Part shown: positions 18,009 through 26,555 of the stretch, in pieces
Numbering within the stretch: position 1 is the first letter of the stretch
Layout: every line of letters begins with the position of its first letter
Assembly (NCBI GenBank): GCA_016703605.1
Contig: JADJBU010000004.1
Coordinates: 124,001-188,000, forward strand
Direction of reading: 5' to 3'
DNA length: 64,000 bases
Origin: Candidatus Villigracilis adiacens
Lineage (GTDB): Bacteria > Chloroflexota > Anaerolineae > Anaerolineales > Villigracilaceae
Notes under the pieces: generated by a model
Told to the model about the DNA's origin: nothing
What the model saw: the letters and a program-made list of their open reading frames with translations, nothing else
Databases searched by the model: none
Position numbers and translations under genes: made by a program

Positions 18009-18159
18009 GATTTTATTAACTCACCTTAAATAAGATAACTGCCAAGACATCATGTCGCGAAGTTTTCGAACCTTTTATTCTTCTCTTGGTCTTCTTATCA
18101 CCTTGGTGATGAAAAATGAGCATAACTCGTACATCAATTATTAATTCAGGAGGAACAAA

Positions 18160-20403
18160 ATGCTTACTAAAAATCGTTTACATTTTCCATATTTACTCTT
18201 TATCCTTTTTATAGGGATTGGGCTTCTATTTTTCCCTAGGCAAGTACAAGGAATGGAAAATCCGCCTCAAAATTTCGAGGTTCCGCCAAGTATTCCATTG
18301 CAAATTGTAAACCTCTCTGTATCCCCAGAGCCTCTGATCAATCAGACCGTTACTCTTCATATTGATGCTATGTCTATATACGATGAATCCAATGTAACGA
18401 TCTGGGTGGTACTACCAGAAGGGGTAGAGCTTGTGTCAGGCAGTCTGGAGTGGCAAGGATCGGTGACTGCAAACCATATACAATCTCATGAACTATCAAT
18501 TCGAGTAATAAAAGAGGGAGATTGGCGATTGAGAATTGGGGCTTTTTCAACGCTTTCTTCTAACAATGGTTATCAAGATACCGAAACACTTCATTTAATC
18601 AGTGCTTTCAATTCGGCAGAGGTCGTTCCAGGTGGAGAGTATCTAATTGTTCAACCGCCTGATGGGATGCCTATTCCAGCAATCCCCCAAAAAGATGTGA
18701 TCGTTACATCATCACCTCAACTACGTGGCACAGGGCAGGTCACCATAGAAGGACAATTTAGGTTTGAGGCTACCGAAATTAAGTCAACCGGATCTGGAAA
18801 TCTCGTTACGAATGATGTAGAGAGAGCAAAAGTGGAAGTATGGGATGCCGAGGCAACTGGTGATCGTTTATTAACGGTCATGACATACGATCCTCAAACC
18901 AAGATGTATTCTGCAACCATGCCTAACATTGACCCAGACGGAACCGGGATTGATCCTTTTCTTAAGTTTTACACAACGGATGAAGAACGCGTTGAGATTA
19001 TTAACGGAACAAATCATGTATATGTCTCAGACCCTATCGATCTCTCTCCTTATATAGGTGGAAATTTAACTGATGGCACACACACAGTGAGCTTCACCAT
19101 ACCACAAGTAGATTTCACTCAGGCTTTATATATCTTCGACAAAACTGCCAATGATGCCTACGAATTCCTGCAAAACAGTGCGCCCTCTTGGGGGGGAGAA
19201 AATCACTGGGTGCAAATCAAATACCCTGCTGGCTGTCTTGGAATCAGTAACGCAGGTCCATGCTTTACCGGGCAAATATTCATTCCAGACACAGGTGGGT
19301 TTGAACCAGACCTCATCCTGCATGAATATGGGCACTTTGTTCTTAGTGAATACACCAGCGTTTCAACCATCATTGATGCTTGTTTGTCTATTGCGTTAGA
19401 ACACTGGATGTGGGAGTCTACTTCCACAACTTGTGCGTGGAGTGAGGGATGGGCAAATTTTTTTGAAATGGCAGTGCAAAACGAAGCAGATTACAGGGGA
19501 TATGATCTAGAAACTGTAGAAATAAATTTGCAAAACGATGTTACAGGAAGCAACCCAGCGGTTTATGAAGGCGTAATCGCGGCAACTCTATGGGATTTTT
19601 TTGATACACCGGCATCTGGAGTCAATGAAAATTGGGATAAGTTGGCGGATGGATTTAATAGTGGTCCTGGAGGTAATGGCATATGGCATTTTAGTATTAC
19701 GGATACTCCTTTTCATGTTCCTGTACGACCACCTTTAACACTGGCTGAGTTTTGGAACGCCTGGCGTAATGAGCGTCCCAATGGAGCATGTTTCGGGTCT
19801 GTCATCCTTCAACACCATAAACTGGATGACTTTGAGCCTTTTGTTAAAACGCTTACAACAAGCGCAAGCCCGGCAGGGGGAGGTTCCATTAATGTAAACC
19901 CTGCCCCAAATTGTCCAGGAAATACTTATGAAGAGGGAACAAATATCACACTCAATGCAAATCCTGCATCGGGATACACTTTTCAGCAGTGGCTTGGCGA
20001 TGCGGCTGGCAGTGCAAACCCGCTCAGTGTGGTTATGAATACAGACAAGAATATCATCGCGGATTTTAATAATCCGACACCAACTCCCACCCCAACGGCA
20101 ACATCAACCGCGACCCCAACAGCGACCTCAACGCTGACGCCGACAGCAACGCAAGTAATTACAGCGTATTTTCATAGCCCGGATGGACCAAATTGCGTTG
20201 GTAGTTGCGGCTCCCAAACGGGTTTCAATAATGTGGTTACTCCGGTTCGGAATGAACAATCCCTCCAGGCATATGATGGCGGGCCCGGCTATGTATTCGG
20301 ACAGGGGCGCGTTGAAACAAAGATTCTTGTCGGCGGGGCTGGACTGGCGACCATTCGGCGAAAATATTCAACAACAAAAGGGAGCAGACATGAAACTTTC
20401 TAA
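18160..20403 (+). CDS. Exported HExxH zinc metalloprotease with Ig-like and InlB-type repeat domains
   Basis: A 747-residue protein with a signal peptide (~10-35, ending near QVQG) and a strong AGGAGG ribosome-binding site. Residues ~45-165 are the Ig-like domain shared with the two preceding lipoproteins. Residues ~190-320 form another beta domain. The catalytic part contains LILHEYGHFVLSEY (HExxH zinc site, ~residue 388) and SEGWANFFE about 40 residues later, the likely third glutamate ligand of a gluzincin. Residues ~570-640 (GGGSINVNPAPNCPG, GYTFQQW) fit the divergent InlB B-repeat domain. A TPTPTATST linker follows, then the sequence of the 307-bp direct repeat up to a TAA inside the next gene's leader. 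Probably a surface or secreted peptidase; target unknown. Confidence 0.8.
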   Translation: MLTKNRLHFPYLLFILFIGIGLLFFPRQVQGMENPPQNFEVPPSIPLQIVNLSVSPEPLINQTVTLHIDAMSIYDESNVTIWVVLPEGVELVSGSLEWQGSVTANHIQSHELSIRVIKEGDWRLRIGAFSTLSSNNGYQDTETLHLISAFNSAEVVPGGEYLIVQPPDGMPIPAIPQKDVIVTSSPQLRGTGQVTIEGQFRFEATEIKSTGSGNLVTNDVERAKVEVWDAEATGDRLLTVMTYDPQTKMYSATMPNIDPDGTGIDPFLKFYTTDEERVEIINGTNHVYVSDPIDLSPYIGGNLTDGTHTVSFTIPQVDFTQALYIFDKTANDAYEFLQNSAPSWGGENHWVQIKYPAGCLGISNAGPCFTGQIFIPDTGGFEPDLILHEYGHFVLSEYTSVSTIIDACLSIALEHWMWESTSTTCAWSEGWANFFEMAVQNEADYRGYDLETVEINLQNDVTGSNPAVYEGVIAATLWDFFDTPASGVNENWDKLADGFNSGPGGNGIWHFSITDTPFHVPVRPPLTLAEFWNAWRNERPNGACFGSVILQHHKLDDFEPFVKTLTTSASPAGGGSINVNPAPNCPGNTYEEGTNITLNANPASGYTFQQWLGDAAGSANPLSVVMNTDKNIIADFNNPTPTPTPTATSTATPTATSTLTPTATQVITAYFHSPDGPNCVGSCGSQTGFNNVVTPVRNEQSLQAYDGGPGYVFGQGRVETKILVGGAGLATIRRKYSTTKGSRHETF

Positions 20404-20443
20404 CAAAACCAAAGCGACACTGGAAACCCTTCTGGTCATCGGG
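20137..20443. repeat. 307-bp direct repeat, right copy
   Basis: Right partner of the repeat at 16418-16724, in the same orientation. Here it encodes the last ~90 residues of the metalloprotease frame and, in another frame, the start of the lipoprotein gene at 20390. Confidence 0.92.
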
Positions 20444-21049
20444 CTGAACGGCTTTATCGTCCTTCTGATATTGGCGCTTGTGTTAACGGCCTGCAGCAGC
20501 AATCAAGCATCACAAACACCCACTGCCACTCAAGCAGTTCTAGCTCCCTTCCCTACAGAAACATACACATCGCTTCCAGCAACTGTATCGCCATCACTGA
20601 CGTTCCAAGTCGCTATCACAGCCAACCCCGAGCAACTGGCGAAATGGCAAGAGTACGAGCGCGCTCTGGCAAGCAGGTTGCTCTTTCTCCACCCCCTTGA
20701 AGAGATTTTGTGCGAATGGGAGATATTGGGCCAGTCCGGGTTGGAGGTCTATGTATGGGCGGTTTGCCTGGGATTGCCTCCAAAAGGGCGCAGTGAGTTA
20801 TACGCTCCTATCGCGAGTGTACCCGCGGTGATCCATCTTGGCTTGGATGGTTCTGTCCAGAGTGTGGAACTTCCAAGGGATGGCGGCAGGGACTATGGTG
20901 AAGGTATTCGTGATATCTTTCCGGTAGATGTGCGGGAAAGGATATCCAAGAGGTCAATTGGCATTGTCGCTATGGCAGACCATGCTAAGTTAAGACGAAA
21001 GAATCCCGGCCCGCCACTAATCGTTCTTTTGGCAACGCCACAACCCTAA
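20390..21049 (+). CDS. Predicted lipoprotein with shared island leader
   Basis: A 219-residue lipoprotein. It starts with the island leader MKLSNKTKATLETLLVIGLN, then switches to a second hydrophobic stretch ending in the lipobox LVLTAC. A Thr/Ser/Pro tether (~38-70) is followed by a ~140-residue domain with QLAKWQEYERALASRLLFL, LCEWEILGQSGLEVYVWAVC and AVIHLGLDGSVQSVELP. No family recognised. The start lies inside the right copy of the direct repeat and overlaps the end of the metalloprotease frame by 14 bp. Confidence 0.65.
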   Translation: MKLSNKTKATLETLLVIGLNGFIVLLILALVLTACSSNQASQTPTATQAVLAPFPTETYTSLPATVSPSLTFQVAITANPEQLAKWQEYERALASRLLFLHPLEEILCEWEILGQSGLEVYVWAVCLGLPPKGRSELYAPIASVPAVIHLGLDGSVQSVELPRDGGRDYGEGIRDIFPVDVRERISKRSIGIVAMADHAKLRRKNPGPPLIVLLATPQP

Positions 21050-21118
21050 ATCCCACCAGAGTACATAGGAATTGGAGATGAGTTTTCAAGTCCAACAATT
21101 CATTCCAAGGAGGTCGAA

Positions 21119-21781
21119 ATGAATCGGTCGAAACTTCTTGCACTTTTCGCAGTAAGCATTTTTGTAATACTGCTTGGTGATTCAACAAGGGTTTCATCGG
21201 TCGGCGCAAGCCGCAACCCGGAAACTGTTACACCAGGCGCGGATGAAAGCGAGATAAGAGGCGTGATTCAAACATATTTTGAAATCCGCTACCATGCGTT
21301 CAATACTCTGACCACCCTGCAACAGGATGACTTTGGATATCTGATATCCGACCTGCCCGAGGCAAATGCCTTCCTGGACGCAGAACTGGGCAAATTGGCA
21401 GTTGAGGTAAGGCATACTGAACTTAACCGTCTCAGATTCGTGGAATTCGAGTTTTTCCTGGATTTCAAAGATATCTCCATAGATGACGCGGCTCAAACGG
21501 CCACCGTGTCCATGTCGGTAAGGCATGATGTGATTCACGAAATTTCCGTGGAACTCGATCCGGTAAATCCAATCGTCTCCCACGTGTACGATATAGAGCA
21601 TACAATCCTTCTCCGCCATGAACAAGGGCAGTGGAAAATTGTCTCTGATGCATATGCTGATTACCTGTGGCGCATGTTAAGACAAACTGGGATTTCCACG
21701 GATGAAATGCTGCGCGATATGAAAGTATCGCCGTTGCCAGAATTGCGAAGCGCGAGCGCGCAAGTGGATTCTGGCTGTTAA
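21119..21781 (+). CDS. Exported NTF2-like domain protein, probably the detached N-terminus of the amidase gene
   Basis: A 220-residue protein with an AAGGAGGT ribosome-binding site and a signal peptide (~1-30). Residues ~40-200 (ESEIRGVIQTYFEIRYHAF, EFFLDFKDISIDDAAQTATV, HTILLRHEQGQWKIVSDAYA) look like the NTF2/SnoaL-like domain that precedes amidase-6 domains in many exported bacterial proteins. The matching amidase domain begins about 25 bp downstream in another frame. I read the two as one ancestral gene split by at least two small lesions, although a genuine two-gene arrangement cannot be excluded. Confidence 0.6.
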   Translation: MNRSKLLALFAVSIFVILLGDSTRVSSVGASRNPETVTPGADESEIRGVIQTYFEIRYHAFNTLTTLQQDDFGYLISDLPEANAFLDAELGKLAVEVRHTELNRLRFVEFEFFLDFKDISIDDAAQTATVSMSVRHDVIHEISVELDPVNPIVSHVYDIEHTILLRHEQGQWKIVSDAYADYLWRMLRQTGISTDEMLRDMKVSPLPELRSASAQVDSGC

Positions 21782-21835
21782 CCTAGCCTGTGGACAGATC
21801 AACTCATGCGTATGATCGAGAGGGCCACGTAGTCT

Positions 21836-24800
21836 ATGCTATTGAGCATATCTGTGACCACAATCCCAGTCTATCCCTATTACGATAGCGGCGATCAAGC
21901 TACCCCATGGGGAGATTGCACAAATTTTGTCTCTCAGGCAATCTATGAACGCGGCAAGGCATCCATGGCAATCCCGTCTCCCCTGCCGCCTCCAAGCAAT
22001 GACGGGCAATTAGGCTGGTATTTTCTAAATGGACTCCAGCGCGCCTCGGCATGGAATGACGTTGGAAAATTTTATGAGTTTGTGACTCAGTATCAGTATT
22101 GGACAGAGGGACCGGAAGGTTGTGAGGTGGGAATTGACCAACTCCACCTTGGGGACATCATCCAATATGAATGGGGAGATAATGACGGCGTATGGGATCA
22201 TTCTGTTATCGTTGTGGATTTCATAAACGGTACACCATACATTGCCAGCCACTCGGATGATGTTGGTCCAGAACCTTACACTTTTTTCTCTTATCAGGAT
22301 ATTAGATTCATCCACATTGAGCGAAGCGATGGCTATGACACATCACCCACAGCAACTCCATTGCCTGAGCCAACCGCGACCCCAACAGCAACTTCAACAC
22401 TTACGCCGACACCCCCAACCGATAATTACGCGCTACGCTTCCAGCCTACATCCAACCCCAAAGTAATCCTCATGCCCCTTGCGCCCAACCTGAATTTCGG
22501 GCTGGATATGACCATCGAGTTTTGGATCCGTACCACATCCGTCTTTGGCGGGACGAATTGGTATAACTCTCAATGGATTCTGGATAAGGACGTTCCCGGT
22601 TTCACCACGCCGGATTGGGGCGTGGCCCTGCGTTCGGGAAAAATTACGACCAATTTAAGTTCCGGCGTGGCAACCGTCAATAACGGCACATGGCATCATA
22701 TTGCCATCACGCGCAACGCCGCCACCGGGCAGCAGATTTTCTATGTGGACGGAGTGCAGGACGCCGTTAACTCAGGCGGAACAAACTCACAGAGTAATTC
22801 CCTTGCGCTAATTGTCGGGTCGGAAAATGGGGCGGGAGGTCCGCTTACGCATGCCTTTGCGGGCGATTTGGATGAACTGCGGTTATGGAATATCGTCCGT
22901 TCGCAAAGCGAGATTCAAGCAAATATGTCGGGAGCATTAAGCGGAAGCGAACCCGGATTAATGGGGTATTGGAATTTCAATGAAGGCAGCGGGCAGATCG
23001 CACACGACAAAACATCCACACAAGCGCACGGGCAGTTGGGAAATTCCGTCAATGGCGATAACTACGACCCAGAATGGATACTTGTTTCATATCCATTCAA
23101 TCTTTCAACTCCCACACCATTACCTGCAACGCCAACATCTACTTCGTTGCCCCCAAACGTTACGCCTCAACCAACCTCAACCGCAACACTGCAACCCACA
23201 ACAATCCCAACGGCGGCTGCAACCCTTGCTCCATGTTCAAATCCTTGTACCCTTGAATGCATACGAAGTTGGTTTGGATTTTCGTCAAGCAATAACAATG
23301 CAGCAAATTTCCATACTGTAGCATACAACGTCCAACAAGCCTTGTTTGATATCCAACTATTCCATCGTGTGGAAGATGAGATCCTCAGTCAAACACCGCA
23401 AGGGCAAAATTATATTGACCTGTATTATGGTCATGGCCTCGAGATATCAGAGATATTGAGAAATGATGCTTCGTTAATAGATGAAGCGATTGCCACCCTG
23501 CAACTTTGGGAGCCCAATTTACAGGCATTGGTGGATGGGCAGGGCGGAGACAAGATAATTTCGAGTGGGCAGGTGCAAGCCGTGCAAACCTTCCTCGACC
23601 ACCTTTACGCGGCGGGCAGTATCGAACTGCGCCAGACCATCGACGCCGAAAGAGCCGCAAATCCGCTCGAACAAACCATTGGACTGAACATGGTACAGGC
23701 GTCGTCTTACTTCATTGATTTTCAAGGTCCGCCGACCATTACTCCAACAAACACCTTGACGCCCACACCAACAAGTACCTCCACACCCACCCCAACTCCG
23801 CCGCCGGGTTTGATCTTCGCCGATGGCTTCGAGAGCGGAGGTTTTTCGGCCTGGAACTGGACAGACACAGACGGCGGGGATTTCTCCGTAACCGCGCAAG
23901 CCGCGGGCAGCGGAAGTTACGGCATTCAGGTCGTCGTTGATGATAATCACCAGATGGCGATAAGCGATGATTCGCCAAATAACGAAGCGTTGTATACAGC
24001 CCGCTTTTATTTCAACCCGAACTCGGTGCAAATATCTTCAACCGGCGGGGTCAATCTCTTCAATGCCAGCGCCAGCACAGGCTGGGCGGCATGTTTATAC
24101 ATGGACCAGGAGGGCGACCATTATAGTTTGACGCTTTGTGGAGAAGACGATGCGGTTGCGTGGTTCGAAAGCGATGCTGTCCTTATCGCTGATGAATGGC
24201 AGTCAGTGGAAATCGAATGGAAGGCAGCCACTACAGCGGGAACAAACGACGGCTATATACGCATATACGTTGGCGATCAACTTGCAGCCTCCATCGAAAA
24301 CCTGGATAATGACACGTATAGAATCACCGATGCGCAGCTCGCTTTTGCCGATTCCTTTACTGCCAGCGGCACAATGTATTTCGATGCTTTTGAGTCGCGG
24401 GCGGGAGGGCATATCGGGCTCGACCCGAACGGTCCGCCCGTTTCGCCTGCCCCAAGCCGTCCTGATCTGATGTTCAGCGACACATTCGAGACAGGAAATC
24501 CCTCCGAATGGAATCCCACCCGCACGAAAGTGGATGGTGGCGATCTTTCTGTAACCGCATCTGCCGCTTATCAAAGCGGATATGGGTTGAATGCCTTGAT
24601 CGATGATACTGTCATCCTCAAAGCTGTCGATTCTTCACCCGCCTACGAACCGCGTTATCGTGCCCGGTTTTACTTCAACCCCAATTCGCTAATCATGAGT
24701 AATAACACGTCGCATTTCATCTTCGACGGCTTCAACACCTATATGGGTATCGCCCATTTCCGACTCGAGCTTTTCTACGAAAGCGGCGTATATAAACTCC

Positions 24801-25105
24801 GCCCGCGCGTCCTCAGAGACGACTGGTTGTACACGAATGGCAGTAAATATGCCATCAGCAATGCCTGGCATGTGATCGAGATCGATTGGAATACTTCAAC
24901 AGCGCCCGGCGCGAACAATGGCTATCTTTCGCTCTGGATCGACGGCACACTGGCTGGCACCATCGCCAATGTGGATAATGATCTGGCATTTCATCGCGTG
25001 GATGAGGTGCATCTCGGCGCGACGGGCGGTGTGGATGCCGCCACCTCCGGCTCGATGCTCTTCGATGATTTCATTTCGCACAGAGAAACGTATATCGGGC
25101 AATAA
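21836..25105 (+). CDS. Secreted amidase-6 / LamG / lectin-like multidomain protein (5' end frameshifted)
   Basis: About 1,089 residues. The first ~12 residues are out-of-frame sequence. The true upstream amidase residues (AYDREGHVVYA, CDHNP) lie in another frame at 21805-21867, and the match resumes at VYPYYDSGDQATPWGDCTNF (catalytic Cys in DCTNF). Domains: amidase-6 (~12-150); Thr/Pro linker; LamG/concanavalin-like domain (~195-370: MTIEFWIRTT, WHHIAITR, IFYVDGVQ, GYWNF); a second linker; a helical domain (~455-640); then two copies of a beta-sandwich module (DGFESG...W at ~655-860 and DTFETGNPSEW at ~880-1085) resembling carbohydrate-binding domains. The set suggests a cell-wall or polymer-binding hydrolase. 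No signal peptide exists in this frame. Confidence 0.6.
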   Translation: MLLSISVTTIPVYPYYDSGDQATPWGDCTNFVSQAIYERGKASMAIPSPLPPPSNDGQLGWYFLNGLQRASAWNDVGKFYEFVTQYQYWTEGPEGCEVGIDQLHLGDIIQYEWGDNDGVWDHSVIVVDFINGTPYIASHSDDVGPEPYTFFSYQDIRFIHIERSDGYDTSPTATPLPEPTATPTATSTLTPTPPTDNYALRFQPTSNPKVILMPLAPNLNFGLDMTIEFWIRTTSVFGGTNWYNSQWILDKDVPGFTTPDWGVALRSGKITTNLSSGVATVNNGTWHHIAITRNAATGQQIFYVDGVQDAVNSGGTNSQSNSLALIVGSENGAGGPLTHAFAGDLDELRLWNIVRSQSEIQANMSGALSGSEPGLMGYWNFNEGSGQIAHDKTSTQAHGQLGNSVNGDNYDPEWILVSYPFNLSTPTPLPATPTSTSLPPNVTPQPTSTATLQPTTIPTAAATLAPCSNPCTLECIRSWFGFSSSNNNAANFHTVAYNVQQALFDIQLFHRVEDEILSQTPQGQNYIDLYYGHGLEISEILRNDASLIDEAIATLQLWEPNLQALVDGQGGDKIISSGQVQAVQTFLDHLYAAGSIELRQTIDAERAANPLEQTIGLNMVQASSYFIDFQGPPTITPTNTLTPTPTSTSTPTPTPPPGLIFADGFESGGFSAWNWTDTDGGDFSVTAQAAGSGSYGIQVVVDDNHQMAISDDSPNNEALYTARFYFNPNSVQISSTGGVNLFNASASTGWAACLYMDQEGDHYSLTLCGEDDAVAWFESDAVLIADEWQSVEIEWKAATTAGTNDGYIRIYVGDQLAASIENLDNDTYRITDAQLAFADSFTASGTMYFDAFESRAGGHIGLDPNGPPVSPAPSRPDLMFSDTFETGNPSEWNPTRTKVDGGDLSVTASAAYQSGYGLNALIDDTVILKAVDSSPAYEPRYRARFYFNPNSLIMSNNTSHFIFDGFNTYMGIAHFRLELFYESGVYKLRPRVLRDDWLYTNGSKYAISNAWHVIEIDWNTSTAPGANNGYLSLWIDGTLAGTIANVDNDLAFHRVDEVHLGATGGVDAATSGSMLFDDFISHRETYIGQ

Positions 25106-25146
25106 TTGGTTGTAACCAATCATACTTCCCCCCGGTAAATAAAAAT

Positions 25147-25177
25147 GGACCTAAAGGTTTTGAAAACCTTTAGGTCC
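25147..25177. terminator. Bidirectional terminator between the accessory island and ftsZ
   Basis: Perfect inverted repeat GGACCTAAAGGTTTT / AAAACCTTTAGGTCC around a single G, flanked by AAAAAT and TCC. It serves the converging amidase-LamG gene and ftsZ. Confidence 0.75.
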
Positions 25178-25190
25178 TCCTTCATTTCAT

Positions 25191-26357
25191 CTATCTTCTA
25201 TTTCTCAAGAACGACGGGACATCGAGATCGTTGTTATCGATGCCTGGTATGGGCTGGGACTTTACGTCTGCGGAGGAGCGGGTCTCGGTATTGGCGTTCA
25301 CCGATTCACTGGGGCGCGCCTGGAAGGGCGTGTTCGCAGCCGAGAGTGGTTTCTCGCTGGTGCGCGGCAGGCGTTCGAGCACGCGGCGGGCAACCCCGCT
25401 GCGTTCGAAGCCGGTAGCGATGACCGTACAGCGGATCTCGTCGCCCATGTTCGGGTCGATGACCGCGCCGAAGATCATGTTCACGTCGGGGTGAGCCGTC
25501 TCGCGGATGATGGCAGCCGCCTGGTTGACCTCGAACAAAGTCATGTTCGGTCCGCCGGTGACGTTGAAGAGCACGCCGCGCGCGCCGTCAATGGTGATGT
25601 CGAGCAATTGACTCGAGATGGCTTGCTCGGCGGCATTTTTTGCGCGGTCGTCGCCGGAGCCGCGCCCGACAGCCATGAGCGCCGCACCGCCCTCGGACAT
25701 GATCGTGCGCACGTCGGCGAAGTCGAGGTTGATCAGGCCGGGGATGGTGATCAACTCGGAGATGCCCTGAATGCCCTGGTGCAATACTTCGTCCGCCATT
25801 CTAAAGGAATCTTGCAGCGAGGATTTTTTATCCGCCAGTTGGAGCAAACGGTCGTTGGGGATCGAAATGAGCGTGTGCGCGTGTTCCTTCATCTTCGTCA
25901 CACCCGCTTCAGCGGATTGCGAACGCTTGCCGCCTTCAAAAGTAAACGGGCGGGTCACAACGCCGATGGTCAACGCGCCGCATTCCTTGGCGATCTGCGA
26001 AACGACAGGAGCCGCGCCGGTTCCAGTTCCGCCGCCCATGCCCGCGGTGACGAAGACCATATCCGCGCCTTTGAGCACGTTATACAGTTCGTCGGAGGAT
26101 TCCTCCGCGGCTTTGCGCCCGATCTCGGGGTCGCCGCCCGCGCCGAGTCCGCGCGTGATCTTGTCGCCGAGACGCACACGCATGGGCGCGCGCGAAAGCG
26201 TCAGCGCTTGCGCGTCTGTGTTGGCGGCGATGAACTCAACGCCTTGAATGCCTTCTTCCATCATGCGGTTGACGGCATTCTGTCCGCCTCCGCCGACGCC
26301 GATCACTTTAATGCGGGCGAAGGCTTCGGATTGCAGGTTCTTATTGTTCGAATTCAT
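25191..26357 (-). CDS. ftsZ: Cell division protein FtsZ
   Basis: A 388-residue tubulin-like GTPase that polymerises into the Z ring. The nucleotide-binding loop GVGGGGQNAVNRMM, NTDAQAL, the tubulin signature GGGTGTGAAP and the T7-loop region (NLDFADVRTIM) are intact. A short variable linker (~325-375) precedes the conserved C-terminal peptide DLDVPSFLRNRR, which docks FtsA and other partners. Start at 26357, with AGGAGG eight bases upstream; an in-frame extension upstream is not supported. Last gene of the dcw cluster, separated from ftsA by ~200 bp that holds a palindrome and a repeat element, so it may have its own regulation. Confidence 0.97.
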   Translation of the reverse strand: MNSNNKNLQSEAFARIKVIGVGGGGQNAVNRMMEEGIQGVEFIAANTDAQALTLSRAPMRVRLGDKITRGLGAGGDPEIGRKAAEESSDELYNVLKGADMVFVTAGMGGGTGTGAAPVVSQIAKECGALTIGVVTRPFTFEGGKRSQSAEAGVTKMKEHAHTLISIPNDRLLQLADKKSSLQDSFRMADEVLHQGIQGISELITIPGLINLDFADVRTIMSEGGAALMAVGRGSGDDRAKNAAEQAISSQLLDITIDGARGVLFNVTGGPNMTLFEVNQAAAIIRETAHPDVNMIFGAVIDPNMGDEIRCTVIATGFERSGVARRVLERLPRTSEKPLSAANTPFQARPSESVNANTETRSSADVKSQPIPGIDNNDLDVPSFLRNRR

Positions 26358-26432
26358 TTGTTCCTCCTGGCAAGGAATATGCCATATCTTAAACGACAAT
26401 CTTGTTTTTTAACAGGGTTGACAAATATCAAA

Positions 26433-26449
26433 ATTCACAGCTTGTGAAT
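26433..26449. promoter_or_regulatory. Palindromic operator-like site upstream of ftsZ
   Basis: ATTCACA-gct-TGTGAAT, a perfect 7-bp inverted repeat with a 3-bp centre, 76 bp upstream of the ftsZ start. Its size suits a dimeric regulator; the regulator is unknown. Confidence 0.4.
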
Positions 26450-26469
26450 CTTTTCTCATTGTTTTGGTT

Positions 26470-26548
26470 GTCATTCTGAGTGGCGCCTTATGCGCCATGA
26501 AGAATCTCTACGACTGCACCAGGGACTCTTCGCTCCGCTCAGAGTGAC
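26470..26548. repeat. Dispersed palindromic repeat between ftsA and ftsZ
   Basis: A 79-bp element with ends GTCATTCTGAG / CTCAGAGTGAC and an inner GGCGCcttatGCGCC hairpin. The core words (GAAGAATCTCT, CTTCGCT) recur in the element at 56171. No target duplication is visible. It begins 7 bp after the ftsA stop and could form a stem-loop in ftsA-ftsZ mRNA. Confidence 0.7.
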
Positions 26549-26555
26549 ACCATCA

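Noticed and set aside
18009..18159. Possible small gene or partial MITE (CTCACCTTA word) before the metalloprotease
   Set aside because: Only a short match to the family 2 element end with no partner end, and no open frame with a ribosome-binding site; only a small ATCACC/GGTGAT hairpin seen.
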